Positions 36,573 to 46,067 of a stretch of 64,000 bases of DNA are shown here, in pieces (position 1 is the first letter of the stretch; every line of letters begins with the position of its first letter). The DNA is from Pseudomonas marvdashtae (GTDB lineage Bacteria; Pseudomonadota; Gammaproteobacteria; Pseudomonadales; Pseudomonadaceae): positions 1-64,000 of the forward strand of contig NZ_JABWQX020000009.1 of NCBI RefSeq assembly GCF_014268655.2. Direction: 5' to 3'. Below the pieces are notes generated by a model. It ran no database searches. It was not told where the DNA came from and worked only from the letters and a program-made list of their open reading frames with translations. The translations under genes were made by a program, and so were the position numbers.

Positions 36573-39512
36573 TCAGCTCAGCCCCAGCTCACGCCAGATC
36601 CGCAGCACCTGCCGGCGCTCATCGACGAACTGGTCGCCAGCGATCACCCCGGCGTCTTTCTGCAAGGCCTGGCGGTGAGCGGCGGAGCGGTAGGCCTTGT
36701 AGGCCTCGCGCAACAGCGTGGCATCTTCGACCGGCATCAACCCGACCTCCTGCAACCCGTCCAGGATGCGGATGTTATCGGTGTAGCGCACCAGCGTGGG
36801 GTGTTCCTCGGACCACGCCAGGGCCGCGTATTGCACCATAAATTCAATATCGACGATACCTCCGGCATCCTGCTTGAGGTCGAAGGGCGCCGTGGCCTCG
36901 AAGGCGTTCGGCGCGGTCCCGGCGGCGGTGGCCTTGCTGCCGAGGTTGTCGCGCATCTTGGCGCGCATCTCGCTGACCTCCTGGCGCAGCGTCGGCAGAT
37001 CACGCTTGCGCCCCAGCACCTGCACGCGGACTTTCTCGAAGGCCTGGCCGACGTCCTGGCTGCCCACCAGGACCCGGGCGCGCACCAGCGCCTGGTGCTC
37101 CCAGGTCCAGGCTTCGTTTTCCTGGTAGCGGGCAAACGCCCCAAGGGAACTGACCAGCAACCCGGACGCCCCCGACGGTCGCAGGCGCATGTCCACTTCG
37201 TACAACTGCCCGGAGTTGGTCTGCGCCGTCAGCAAGTGAATGATCCGCTGACCGAGCCGGGTGAAGAACTGCGCGCCGTCGATGGGTTTCGGGCCGTCGG
37301 TTTCCGCCTGTGGGTCGCCATCGTGGATGAACACCAGGTCCAGGTCGGAACCATGCCCCAGTTCCAGCCCGCCGACTTTCCCGTAACCGACAATAATGAA
37401 TCCCGGATCGCACAGGATGCCGTCGGTGCGCAATGGCACGCCGTGCTTGGCAACAGTTTGGCGCCAAGCCAGGGCCAGCACTTGTTCGAGGATCGCTTCG
37501 GCCAGCCAGGTCAGGTAATCGCTGACCTTCATCAGCGGCAGGCTCCCGGCGATTTCCGAGGCCGCGACCCGCAAGCGGTGAGCCAGTTTGAAATGGCGCA
37601 GGGCTTCCATTTGTTGCTCGAGGTCATCCTCGGGAATGCGCGTCAGGCGCTCACGCAATTCCGCTGCCAACTCCGGCGCGAGGGGCGGCTTGAACAAGCG
37701 ACCTTCATTGAGCAATTCATCGAGCAGCAGTGGGAAACGGGTGATCTGCTCGGCGATCCACGGGCTCGCTGCGCACAGCGTCAGCAAACGTCGCAGGGCG
37801 CCGGGGTTTTCCGTCAACAACACCAGATAGGCCGAACGTCGGGCCACGGCTTCTACCAGCGGCAACACTCGCTCAAGGACCAGATCCGGATTCGCATGCT
37901 CCACGGCCTGGGCCAGCAAGCGCGGAATGAACGCATCCAGACGCTCGCGCCCCAGGCGCTGCATGGCGCGCAGTTGCGGACTTGCGCGCAGCGCCGCCAG
38001 GGCCTTCAGGGCTTTGGGCGCATCGACGAAGCCGCCCTCCTCCAATTGACGACACGCTGCCTCTTCATCCTGGCTGTCTTCCCACAACGGCAACCACTCG
38101 CCGCCCACCGCGACTTCGCCTTCGCTACCCTCTTCCTCGTCCGGGTCGGCAATGACCTGGCCGAAATGCCACGCCACGCGGCCGCGCCAGTACATCAACT
38201 GTTCATGGAACGTCGACCAATCAGCGAAGCCCAGCATGCACGCTATGCGCGCCTGGTCTTGCGGGCCGTCCGGCAACATCTGCGTCTGGCGGTCGGCGAT
38301 GGCCTGGATCGCATGCTCGGTGTAACGCAGGAATTCATAGCCCTGGCGCAGTTCGTCAACGACCTTGGCCGGCAGATAGCCCTGGCCTTCCAGGGTGCTC
38401 AGCACTTTAAGCAGCGGGCGCTGCTGCAAGCTCAAGTCGCGACCGCCGTGGATCAACTGGAACGCCTGGGCAATGAACTCCACCTCGCGAATGCCGCCCG
38501 AGCCCAGCTTGATGTTGTCGGCCAAACCCTTGCGCCGTACTTCCTGCTGGATCAGCTGCTTCATGGTGCGCAGCGCTTCGATGGCGGAAAAATCCAGGTA
38601 ACGGCGGTAAACGAATGGGCGCAGCATGTCGAGCAATTGCGCGCCGGCCACTTGGTCGCCGGCGACGACGCGCGCCTTGATCATGGCGTAGCGCTCCCAG
38701 TCGCGCCCCTGGTCCTGGTAATACTGTTCCAACGCGTTGAAGCTCAACACCAGCGCGCCGGCCGAACCATAAGGACGCAGGCGCATGTCGACGCGAAACA
38801 CAAAACCGTCGACCGTCATCGGGTCCAACGCTTTTATCAGGCGCTGGCCGACCCGAATGAAAAACTCCTGGTTATCCAACGGTCGCTTCACACCCGCGGT
38901 TTCACCCCCTTCGGGGTAAGCGAAAATCAGGTCGATGTCCGACGACAGGTTCAGCTCCACCGCACCGAGCTTGCCCATGCCCAGGATGACCATGTGCTGT
39001 GGTTCGCCGCTGCGTCGCCCGGTGGGCGTGCCGAACTGCTGGCTGAGGCGCTGGTACAGCCATTGATAGGCCTGGTCGATGCAGGTATCGGCCATGTCCG
39101 AGAGATCGCGACAGGTCTGGACCAGATCCGCCTGGCGGATCAGGTCGCGCCAGATGATCCGCACCTGTTGACGGGTTCGCTGGCGGCGCAGCACGCGCCC
39201 CAGCTCATCCTCGGTCTCGGCGGCCTGCACGGCGGCAGCAATCTGTGCGCGCATCTCACCCGGGGCGAAGCTGCGGTCCAGTTCACCGCTGCGCACCAGT
39301 TCCAATAGCATCGAAGGGTCTCGTACACTTTGCTCGATGACAAAGTCACTGGCGGCGGCGATGCGGTGGAACTCGGACCAACGCTGCGCCGTCCAGGCCG
39401 ATAGCCCGTGGTCGTCATCCAGAGCGGCGACCGCCGCACGGAACGACTGCTCGGCACGACTGACCAATGACTGGAGAATCGCCGGTATTTCGGCTAGCGA
39501 GGGCAGGCTCAT
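36573..39512 (-). CDS. glnE: Bifunctional glutamine synthetase adenylyltransferase/deadenylase GlnE
   Basis: GlnE adds and removes AMP on glutamine synthetase under control of PII and glutamine. The 979-residue protein has the expected two nucleotidyltransferase domains: the deadenylylase active-site motif SSDIDLIFAYPEGG with MRLRPYGSAGALVLS in the first half, and GHGSDLDLVFIHDGD with MRLRPSGASGLLV in the second. The regulatory linker lies between. The ATG at 39512 gives MSLPSLAEIPAILQSLV. It is divergent from aceE. Confidence 0.97.
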   Translation of the reverse strand: MSLPSLAEIPAILQSLVSRAEQSFRAAVAALDDDHGLSAWTAQRWSEFHRIAAASDFVIEQSVRDPSMLLELVRSGELDRSFAPGEMRAQIAAAVQAAETEDELGRVLRRQRTRQQVRIIWRDLIRQADLVQTCRDLSDMADTCIDQAYQWLYQRLSQQFGTPTGRRSGEPQHMVILGMGKLGAVELNLSSDIDLIFAYPEGGETAGVKRPLDNQEFFIRVGQRLIKALDPMTVDGFVFRVDMRLRPYGSAGALVLSFNALEQYYQDQGRDWERYAMIKARVVAGDQVAGAQLLDMLRPFVYRRYLDFSAIEALRTMKQLIQQEVRRKGLADNIKLGSGGIREVEFIAQAFQLIHGGRDLSLQQRPLLKVLSTLEGQGYLPAKVVDELRQGYEFLRYTEHAIQAIADRQTQMLPDGPQDQARIACMLGFADWSTFHEQLMYWRGRVAWHFGQVIADPDEEEGSEGEVAVGGEWLPLWEDSQDEEAACRQLEEGGFVDAPKALKALAALRASPQLRAMQRLGRERLDAFIPRLLAQAVEHANPDLVLERVLPLVEAVARRSAYLVLLTENPGALRRLLTLCAASPWIAEQITRFPLLLDELLNEGRLFKPPLAPELAAELRERLTRIPEDDLEQQMEALRHFKLAHRLRVAASEIAGSLPLMKVSDYLTWLAEAILEQVLALAWRQTVAKHGVPLRTDGILCDPGFIIVGYGKVGGLELGHGSDLDLVFIHDGDPQAETDGPKPIDGAQFFTRLGQRIIHLLTAQTNSGQLYEVDMRLRPSGASGLLVSSLGAFARYQENEAWTWEHQALVRARVLVGSQDVGQAFEKVRVQVLGRKRDLPTLRQEVSEMRAKMRDNLGSKATAAGTAPNAFEATAPFDLKQDAGGIVDIEFMVQYAALAWSEEHPTLVRYTDNIRILDGLQEVGLMPVEDATLLREAYKAYRSAAHRQALQKDAGVIAGDQFVDERRQVLRIWRELGLS

Positions 39513-39718
39513 GGTCTATCCTTGATCGGCGCGGGAAAGGCTGGATGTAGTGTTTTTTCAAAAGCCACTACCTGATCGACTGTCGAACAAAGATGATAAA
39601 TAGCTGATTTTCTGGTTTTATTGGCAGCCGGCATCAAGTTTTTACCTGTTCGAGTTGGCTAAAGACCAACAGTAACGATTATTCTCACAACGAAACGAGG
39701 GGCCATAAGCCGCTCGGG

Positions 39719-39732
39719 TGTAGTTTTACTAC
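39719..39732. promoter_or_regulatory. Palindromic operator 1 upstream of aceE (HexR-like)
   Basis: TGTAGTTTTACTAC contains the 13-bp palindrome GTAGT-TTT-ACTAC. It is the reverse complement of the site at 39771-39785. It resembles the TGTARTnnnAYTACA pattern reported for the sugar-responsive repressor HexR in gammaproteobacteria. The assignment is inference. Confidence 0.6.
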
Positions 39733-39770
39733 TCGTCTATACATTCGAAAGGCTGAAACGGCCGACGATT

Positions 39771-39785
39771 TGTAGTAAAACTACA
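39771..39785. promoter_or_regulatory. Palindromic operator 2 upstream of aceE (HexR-like)
   Basis: TGTAGTAAAACTACA is a 15-bp palindrome. Its centre lies 52 bases from that of the first site, about five helical turns, which would allow two dimers on one face of the DNA. The aceE start codon is 110 bases downstream. The rest of the 39513-39894 gap has no gene. Confidence 0.62.
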
Positions 39786-39894
39786 CGCCGCCGAGACAAC
39801 CTTCGGCAATCCAAGAATTTATATCGTCTGCCCACAAGGCCAGTCGCAAACTCAGGCAACCGATTCTGGTAGCCTTTCCGCCCTGGAGCAAGCC

Positions 39895-42540
39895 ATGCAA
39901 GACCTCGATCCCGTCGAAACCCAGGAATGGCTGGACGCCCTGGAATCGGTTCTCGACAAAGAAGGCGAAGACCGTGCTCATTATCTGATGACCCGTATGG
40001 GTGAACTCGCAACCCGCAGCGGTTCGCAACTGCCCTACGCCATCACCACGCCGTACCGCAACACGATCCCCGTTACCCACGAAGCACGCATGCCTGGCGA
40101 CCTGTTCATGGAACGCCGCATTCGCTCGCTGGTGCGCTGGAACGCGTTGGCCATGGTCATGCGTACCAACCTGAAAGATTCTGACCTGGGCGGTCACATC
40201 TCCAGCTTCGCCTCCAGCGCGACGCTGTATGACATCGGCTTCAACTATTTCTTCCAGGCCCCGACCGACGAACACGGCGGCGACCTGATCTACTTCCAGG
40301 GTCACGCATCGCCAGGCGTCTACGCCCGTGCGTTCATGGAAGGCCGCATCACCGAAGACCAGATGAACAACTTCCGCCAGGAAGTGGACGGCAACGGCCT
40401 GTCCTCGTATCCGCACCCTTGGCTGATGCCGGACTTCTGGCAGTTCCCGACCGTTTCCATGGGCCTGGGCCCGATCCAGGCGATCTACCAGGCGCGCTTC
40501 ATGAAGTACCTGGAAGCGCGTGGCTTCATCCCGGCCGGCAAGCAGAAAGTCTGGTGCTTCATGGGTGACGGCGAGTGCGACGAGCCGGAATCCCTGGGCG
40601 CAATCTCCCTGGCCGGCCGCGAGAAGCTGGACAACCTGATCTTCGTCATCAACTGCAACCTGCAGCGCCTCGACGGCCCGGTTCGCGGCAACGCCAAGAT
40701 CATCCAGGAACTCGAAGGCGTGTTCCGTGGTGCCCAGTGGAACGTCAACAAAGTCATCTGGGGCCGTTTCTGGGACCCACTGCTGGCCAAGGACGTCGAC
40801 GGCATCCTGCAACGCCGCATGGACGAAGTCATCGACGGCGAGTACCAGAACTACAAGGCCAAGGACGGCGCGTTCGTCCGTGAGCACTTCTTCAACTCGC
40901 CTGAACTCAAGGCGATGGTTGCAGACTTGTCCGACGACGAGATCTGGAAACTCAACCGTGGCGGCCACGACCCATACAAGGTCTATGCGGCATACCACCA
41001 GGCGGTCAATCACAAAGAGCAACCGACCGTCATCCTGGCCAAGACCATCAAGGGTTATGGCACCGGTGCCGGCGAAGCGAAGAACACCGCGCACAACACC
41101 AAGAAAGTCGACGTCGACAGCCTGAAGTTGTTCCGCGACCGCTTCGACATTCCGGTCAAGGACAGCGAGCTGGAAAACCTGCCGTTCTTCAAGCCGGAAG
41201 AAGGCAGCGCCGAAGCCCGTTACCTGGCCGAGCGCCGTGCCGCACTGGGCGGTTTCGTGCCCCAGCGCCGCGCCAAGAGCTTCAGCCTCCCGACGCCGCC
41301 ACTGGAAACCCTCAAGGCTATCCTGGACGGCTCGGGCGACCGTGAAATCTCCACCACCATGGCCTTCGTGCGGATCCTCGCGCAATTGGTCAAGGACAAG
41401 GAAATCGGCTCGCGCATCGTCCCGATCATCCCGGACGAAGCCCGCACCTTCGGTATGGAAGGCATGTTCCGCCAACTGGGCATCTACTCGTCCGTCGGCC
41501 AGCTCTATGAGCCAGTCGATAAAGACCAGGTGATGTTCTACCGCGAAGACAAGAAGGGCCAGATCCTCGAAGAAGGCATCAACGAAGCGGGCGCCATGAG
41601 CTCCTTCATTGCCGCCGGTACTTCGTATTCCAGCCACAACCAGCCGATGCTGCCGTTCTACATCTTCTACTCGATGTTCGGCTTCCAGCGTATCGGCGAC
41701 CTGGCCTGGGCCGCTGGCGACAGCCGTACCCGTGGCTTCCTGATCGGCGGCACCGCCGGCCGGACCACGCTGAACGGCGAAGGCCTGCAGCACGAAGACG
41801 GCCACAGCCACATGCTGGCCGGGACCATCCCGAACTGCCGCACCTATGATCCGACCTACGGCTACGAGCTGGCGGTGATCATCCAGGACGGCATGAAGAA
41901 GATGACCGAAGAGCAGCAGGACGTCTTCTACTACATCACCGTGATGAACGAGTCCTACCAGCAGCCAGCCATGCCGGCCGGCGTGGAAGCCGGCATCGTC
42001 AAGGGCATGTACCTGCTTGAAGAAGACACCCGCGAAGCGGCGCACCACGTCCAGCTGATGGGCTCCGGCACCATCCTGCGCGAAGTGCGTGAAGCGGCGA
42101 AGATCCTGCGTGAAGAGTTCAACGTCGGCGCCGACGTCTGGAGCGTTACCAGCTTCAACGAACTGCGTCGCGACGGCCTGGCCGTAGAGCGCAGCAACCG
42201 CCTGCACCCTGGCCAGAAGCCAAAACTGAGCTACGTCGAAGAGTGCCTGAACGGCCGCAAAGGTCCGGTCATCGCCTCCACCGACTACATGAAGCTGTTC
42301 GCCGAGCAGATCCGCCAGTGGGTTCCTTCCAAGGAATTCAAAGTGCTGGGCACCGACGGTTTCGGCCGTAGCGACAGCCGCAAAAAGCTGCGTCACTTCT
42401 TCGAAGTCGACCGTAAGTTCGTTGTGTTGGCAGCCCTGGAAGCCCTGGCTGACCGTGGCGATATCGAACCTAAAGTGGTGGCCGAAGCCATCGCCAAGTT
42501 CGGCATCGACCCGGAAAAACGCAACCCACTGGACTGCTGA
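39895..42540 (+). CDS. aceE: Pyruvate dehydrogenase E1 component AceE
   Basis: AceE is the homodimeric thiamin-diphosphate-dependent decarboxylase of the pyruvate dehydrogenase complex. The 881-residue product has the TPP motif beginning GDGECDEPES and ending NLIFVINCN (near residues 224-258), and HASPGVYARAF and QHEDGHSHMLAGTIPN around the active site. The ATG follows CTGGAG. It forms an operon with aceF, 11 bases downstream. Two palindromic operators lie upstream. It encodes the larger E1 (the alpha2 form of proteobacteria), not the alpha2beta2 type. Confidence 0.97.
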   Translation: MQDLDPVETQEWLDALESVLDKEGEDRAHYLMTRMGELATRSGSQLPYAITTPYRNTIPVTHEARMPGDLFMERRIRSLVRWNALAMVMRTNLKDSDLGGHISSFASSATLYDIGFNYFFQAPTDEHGGDLIYFQGHASPGVYARAFMEGRITEDQMNNFRQEVDGNGLSSYPHPWLMPDFWQFPTVSMGLGPIQAIYQARFMKYLEARGFIPAGKQKVWCFMGDGECDEPESLGAISLAGREKLDNLIFVINCNLQRLDGPVRGNAKIIQELEGVFRGAQWNVNKVIWGRFWDPLLAKDVDGILQRRMDEVIDGEYQNYKAKDGAFVREHFFNSPELKAMVADLSDDEIWKLNRGGHDPYKVYAAYHQAVNHKEQPTVILAKTIKGYGTGAGEAKNTAHNTKKVDVDSLKLFRDRFDIPVKDSELENLPFFKPEEGSAEARYLAERRAALGGFVPQRRAKSFSLPTPPLETLKAILDGSGDREISTTMAFVRILAQLVKDKEIGSRIVPIIPDEARTFGMEGMFRQLGIYSSVGQLYEPVDKDQVMFYREDKKGQILEEGINEAGAMSSFIAAGTSYSSHNQPMLPFYIFYSMFGFQRIGDLAWAAGDSRTRGFLIGGTAGRTTLNGEGLQHEDGHSHMLAGTIPNCRTYDPTYGYELAVIIQDGMKKMTEEQQDVFYYITVMNESYQQPAMPAGVEAGIVKGMYLLEEDTREAAHHVQLMGSGTILREVREAAKILREEFNVGADVWSVTSFNELRRDGLAVERSNRLHPGQKPKLSYVEECLNGRKGPVIASTDYMKLFAEQIRQWVPSKEFKVLGTDGFGRSDSRKKLRHFFEVDRKFVVLAALEALADRGDIEPKVVAEAIAKFGIDPEKRNPLDC

Positions 42541-42551
42541 GGAGAATTTCC

Positions 42552-44186
42552 GTGAGCGAACTCATTCGCGTACCTGACATCGGCAGCGGTGAAGGTGAAG
42601 TAATTGAACTGTTTGTAAAGGTCGGCGACCGTATCGAAGCCGAGCAGAGCATCCTGACGCTTGAGTCGGACAAGGCCAGCATGGAAGTGCCCGCGCCAAA
42701 GGCCGGCATCATCAAGAGCCTGAAAGTGAAGCTGGGCGATCGCCTGAAAGAAGGCGACGAGTTGCTGGAGCTGGAAGTCGAGGGCGCCGCCGAGGCGCCT
42801 GAAGCGGCCGCCCCTGCCGCTGCCCCGGCGGCGGCTGAAAAGCCTGCCGCCGCACCGGCTGCCGAAGCGGCTCCCGCACCCGCTGCTGCGCCTGCCGCGG
42901 CCACGGTCCAGGACATTCATGTCCCGGACATCGGTTCGTCGGGCAAGGCCAAGATCATCGAAGTGTTGGTCAAGGCCGGCGACACCGTCGAAGCCGACCA
43001 GTCGCTGATCACCCTGGAATCCGACAAGGCCAGCATGGAAATCCCATCGCCGGCCGCCGGTGTGGTGGAAAGCGTCGAGGTCAAGCTGGACGACGAAGTC
43101 GGTACCGGTGACCTGATCCTGAAGCTGAAAGTAGCGGGTGCCTCGGCCCCTGCCCCGGCTGCAGCGCCTGCCGCCAAGGCTGAAGCGGCTCCAGCGCCAG
43201 CCCCAGCCGCCGCGCCCGCCGCCAAGGCCGAGCCTGCCCCAGCCCCTGCTGCCGCACCTGCGCCAAGCGGTACCAAGGTGCACGCCGGTCCTGCGGTGCG
43301 TCAGCTGGCCCGTGAATTCGGCGTCGAGCTGTCGGCCGTTGGCCCAAGCGGTCCTCACGGCCGCGTGCTGAAGGAAGACGTGCAAGCCTACGTCAAGGCC
43401 ATGATGCAGAAGGCCAAGAACGCACCGGCCGAAGGCGCCACCGGCGGCGCGGGTATCCCGCCGATTCCGGCAGTGGACTTCAGCCGCTTCGGCGAAACCG
43501 AAGAAGTGGCCATGACTCGCCTGATGCAGATCGGCGCGTCGAGCCTGCATCGCAGCTGGCTGAACATCCCGCACGTGACGCAGTTCGACCAGGCCGACAT
43601 CACCGAACTGGAAGCCTTCCGCGTTGCACAGAAAGCCGTGGCCGAAAAAGCCGGCGTGAAGCTTACCGTGCTGCCACTGCTGCTCAAGGCCTGTGCACAC
43701 CTGCTCAAGGAACTGCCGGACTTCAACAGCTCCCTGGCCCCAAGCGGCAAGGCTGTGATTCGCAAGAAGTACGTGCACATCGGCTTTGCCGTCGACACCC
43801 CGGAAGGCCTGCTGGTACCGGTCATCCGCAACGTCGACCAGAAGAGCCTGCTGCAACTGGCTGGCGAAGCCGCTGCCCTGGCTGAAAAAGCCCGGAACAA
43901 GAAGCTCACCGCCGACGACATGCAAGGCGCCTGCTTTACCATTTCCAGCCTTGGCCACATTGGCGGCACCGGCTTCACGCCGATCGTCAACGCGCCGGAA
44001 GTGGCGATCCTGGGCGTCTCCAAGGCTACCATCCAGCCTGTCTGGGACGGTAAAGCCTTCCAGCCGAAGCTGATGCTGCCATTGTCGCTGTCCTACGATC
44101 ACCGTGTGATCAACGGCGCCGCCGCTGCACGCTTCACCAAGCGCCTGAGCGACCTGCTGGGCGACATCCGCACCATCCTGCTGTGA
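42552..44186 (+). CDS. aceF: Dihydrolipoamide acetyltransferase (E2) AceF
   Basis: This is the E2 core of pyruvate dehydrogenase, 544 residues, GTG start with GGAG nine bases upstream. It has two lipoyl domains (ESDKASMEVP with Lys41 and ESDKASMEIP with Lys159) separated by long Ala/Pro-rich linkers. A peripheral-subunit-binding domain follows (PAVRQLAREFGVELSAVGPSG). The catalytic domain ends with SYDHRVINGAAAARF, placing His517. E. coli has three lipoyl domains; two is usual in Pseudomonas. E3 is not encoded here. Confidence 0.97.
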   Translation: MSELIRVPDIGSGEGEVIELFVKVGDRIEAEQSILTLESDKASMEVPAPKAGIIKSLKVKLGDRLKEGDELLELEVEGAAEAPEAAAPAAAPAAAEKPAAAPAAEAAPAPAAAPAAATVQDIHVPDIGSSGKAKIIEVLVKAGDTVEADQSLITLESDKASMEIPSPAAGVVESVEVKLDDEVGTGDLILKLKVAGASAPAPAAAPAAKAEAAPAPAPAAAPAAKAEPAPAPAAAPAPSGTKVHAGPAVRQLAREFGVELSAVGPSGPHGRVLKEDVQAYVKAMMQKAKNAPAEGATGGAGIPPIPAVDFSRFGETEEVAMTRLMQIGASSLHRSWLNIPHVTQFDQADITELEAFRVAQKAVAEKAGVKLTVLPLLLKACAHLLKELPDFNSSLAPSGKAVIRKKYVHIGFAVDTPEGLLVPVIRNVDQKSLLQLAGEAAALAEKARNKKLTADDMQGACFTISSLGHIGGTGFTPIVNAPEVAILGVSKATIQPVWDGKAFQPKLMLPLSLSYDHRVINGAAAARFTKRLSDLLGDIRTILL

Positions 44187-44191
44187 CACCG

Positions 44192-44216
44192 AACGGCCCT
44201 CCTCGCGGAGGGCCGT
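44192..44216 (+). terminator. Hairpin just after aceF
   Basis: AACGGCCCTCC, a TCGC loop and GGAGGGCCGTT form a long perfect stem beginning six bases after the aceF stop. The following T-run is short (TTTT after nine bases), so it may slow or protect the transcript before the stronger terminator at 44255. Confidence 0.65.
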
Positions 44217-44254
44217 TGGGAATCCGTTTTCCGAGCGCCACGCTCGTACCTCAA

Positions 44255-44282
44255 CCCCGCCCATTTGGCGGGGCTTTTTTTT
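44255..44282 (+). terminator. Rho-independent terminator of aceEF
   Basis: CCCCGCC, a short CATTT loop and GGCGGGG are followed by C and eight T residues, a textbook intrinsic terminator on the plus strand. It closes the aceEF operon before the phosphatase gene. Confidence 0.9.
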
Positions 44283-44467
44283 GCGTGAAATAAAACAGTG
44301 TGTGCTTAAACGACTTTTCCTACTCGTTACGCAAAAAAGACTACATACCCTGTTAGTAATTGCCCACAGCAATCGCCCCCTCCCCTATCAATATTTATTG
44401 CATCTCGAGCTATAGCATAAGTTCAGCGCGCCCACCGACGGCTCGCACTAAACTTATATAACTTCGA

Positions 44468-45874
44468 ATGGATTCGAACATGCAAAAGCCAACTGTCGGC
44501 CCTATTGTCGGCCACACAACAACCGACCACACGCGCATATTCCTGCGCGGCGAAGAACACAATAAGAATCCGGCATTTGCTGGTATTCGCTATAGGCGAA
44601 AAGGTGATACCGCATGGTCAAAAGCACAATTCGTTCAACTGACACCTCACCGCGACATGTCCGAAGTCATCGTTCTGGAGGACCTCCAGGCCGACACCGC
44701 CTACGAATATCAGGCCGGCTGGATAACCCTCTTGAATCCAACCCATACGGTAGAAACCATCCAAGAGCTGCCGTTGCAGTGGCCCAGGGACATTTATGAA
44801 CTGAAAACACCCTCTAGCAAGCCTTACGTTGCCCGGAGCTACATCGTTGGCTCCTGCCGATACCTGCGAATGACCTTCGGCGTTCCGGCAGGACCGGAAC
44901 AGGGGGATCGCACGTTCGCCGGTATCAATCGAATCATGGAGCAGGCCAATCCGCCCATCAGTGCGGTATTGATGACCGGGGATCAGGTATATCTCGATGA
45001 CTTGAATATTATTGCCCCGGATCGCACTTTCAAGGAAATCCTGCTCAAGTATCGCAGCGCCTTTTCCCAACCCCATATTAAAAAACTGATGTCCGGCGCA
45101 CCGACGTACATGATGCTCGACGACCATGAAATCGAAGACAACTGGCCTGCCAGTAAGAACGAAGGGGATGAGACCCTTTATGTAAATGCTCTTGAAGCGT
45201 ATGAACTTTATCAGGCCAGCCACAGCCCGGCGCACGAACTTTTAAATGACGGTACGCTCAGTCGTTCCTTGAAGCATTACTGGTATCAGTTCGCTCATGG
45301 CGATATCGAGTGGTTCGTTACCGACACCCGGACCCGACGCAACCTGTCGGCGCACGCTCGGCGTATCCTCGATGAAGAACAGGAACAATCGCTTTTCGAC
45401 TGGCTGATCAACAGCCCCGCCCGGGTCAAATTTGTCGTGACCAGCGTGCTGCTCTACCCCGACCGCAGCTTCAATGGCGGGGATGCCTGGCAGGCCTTTC
45501 CCGAGCAGCGCCTGCGCTTGCTTGAAACCATCCGCAATCATCGGATCAAAAACGTGATTTTCGTGTCGGGTGACGTACATGGCTCCTTGACCAGTTGCCT
45601 GGCTCATAGCCAGGATCCTGACTTCCAGGTTCATACCATCGTTTCGTCGCCGTTCTGCAACAGCAAACTGTTGCCCTACGCCACAGCTTCGACTTTCATT
45701 TTTGGCAAGCCCATGGCCGAGGCACCAAGCGGCGACTATCACTATGAACTGACCAGCAAGGTAATCAGCCAGGACAATTTCGCCCAGCTGAACGTCACGA
45801 CCCAGAGCATTCAGGTGACGTTTCATGACCGTGACGGCACCCCGCTGGAGATCGTCGATATACCGTTGCGCTGA
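44468..45874 (+). CDS. PhoD-like metallophosphatase
   Basis: The 468-residue protein resembles PhoD-family alkaline phosphatases/phosphodiesterases. Metal-site motifs are visible: YIVGSCRYLRM, LMTGDQVYLDDL, MLDDHEIEDNW and IFVSGDVHGS. It has a short N-terminal Fn3-like region (DHTRIFLRGEE...DTAYEYQAGW). There is no Tat or Sec signal, so it is probably cytoplasmic, unlike classic PhoD. Ribosome-binding signals are weak; an ATG at 44480 is an alternative. The leader is AT-richer than its surroundings and I do not recall this gene between aceF and dipA in P. aeruginosa, so it may be a later insertion. Confidence 0.8.
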   Translation: MDSNMQKPTVGPIVGHTTTDHTRIFLRGEEHNKNPAFAGIRYRRKGDTAWSKAQFVQLTPHRDMSEVIVLEDLQADTAYEYQAGWITLLNPTHTVETIQELPLQWPRDIYELKTPSSKPYVARSYIVGSCRYLRMTFGVPAGPEQGDRTFAGINRIMEQANPPISAVLMTGDQVYLDDLNIIAPDRTFKEILLKYRSAFSQPHIKKLMSGAPTYMMLDDHEIEDNWPASKNEGDETLYVNALEAYELYQASHSPAHELLNDGTLSRSLKHYWYQFAHGDIEWFVTDTRTRRNLSAHARRILDEEQEQSLFDWLINSPARVKFVVTSVLLYPDRSFNGGDAWQAFPEQRLRLLETIRNHRIKNVIFVSGDVHGSLTSCLAHSQDPDFQVHTIVSSPFCNSKLLPYATASTFIFGKPMAEAPSGDYHYELTSKVISQDNFAQLNVTTQSIQVTFHDRDGTPLEIVDIPLR

Positions 45875-45901
45875 GCAGCCAAGGCACAACAAGTGCCTCC
45901 G

Positions 45902-45939
45902 ATCGGCTGACAACTGGAGAAATCTCCTTGTCGGCCGAT
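45902..45939. other. Imperfect hairpin after the phosphatase gene
   Basis: ATCGGCTGACAA and TTGTCGGCCGAT pair with one G-T mismatch around a 14-base loop, 28 bases after the phosphatase stop. There is no T-run on the plus strand, so it is only a candidate terminator or mRNA-stabilising stem. Confidence 0.35.
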
Positions 45940-46067
45940 AAAAGGTTTATAGCACTTGGCCTTCATGTCTCTTGTCAGCCGGTGCCGCAATGATGCAACC
46001 TTGCGGGAATCCGTAATAACGAGGGCGTCAGCCCGGCGCGATCAGCATTTTCGAAGCGAGTTTCCCC

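Noticed and set aside
36351..39308. 985-codon open frame opposite glnE
   Set aside because: Antisense shadow. glnE has both nucleotidyltransferase motifs on the minus strand.
39781..42396. 871-codon open frame opposite aceE
   Set aside because: It mirrors aceE codon structure and lacks any domain. aceE is unambiguous.
42790..42905. Ala/Pro repeat in aceF considered as a DNA repeat
   Set aside because: It is the flexible interdomain linker normal in E2 proteins, as is the second one at about 43135-43270.
42393..44372. 659-codon open frame opposite aceF
   Set aside because: Shadow of the Ala/Pro-rich linkers of aceF, which become Gly/Arg-rich on the other strand.
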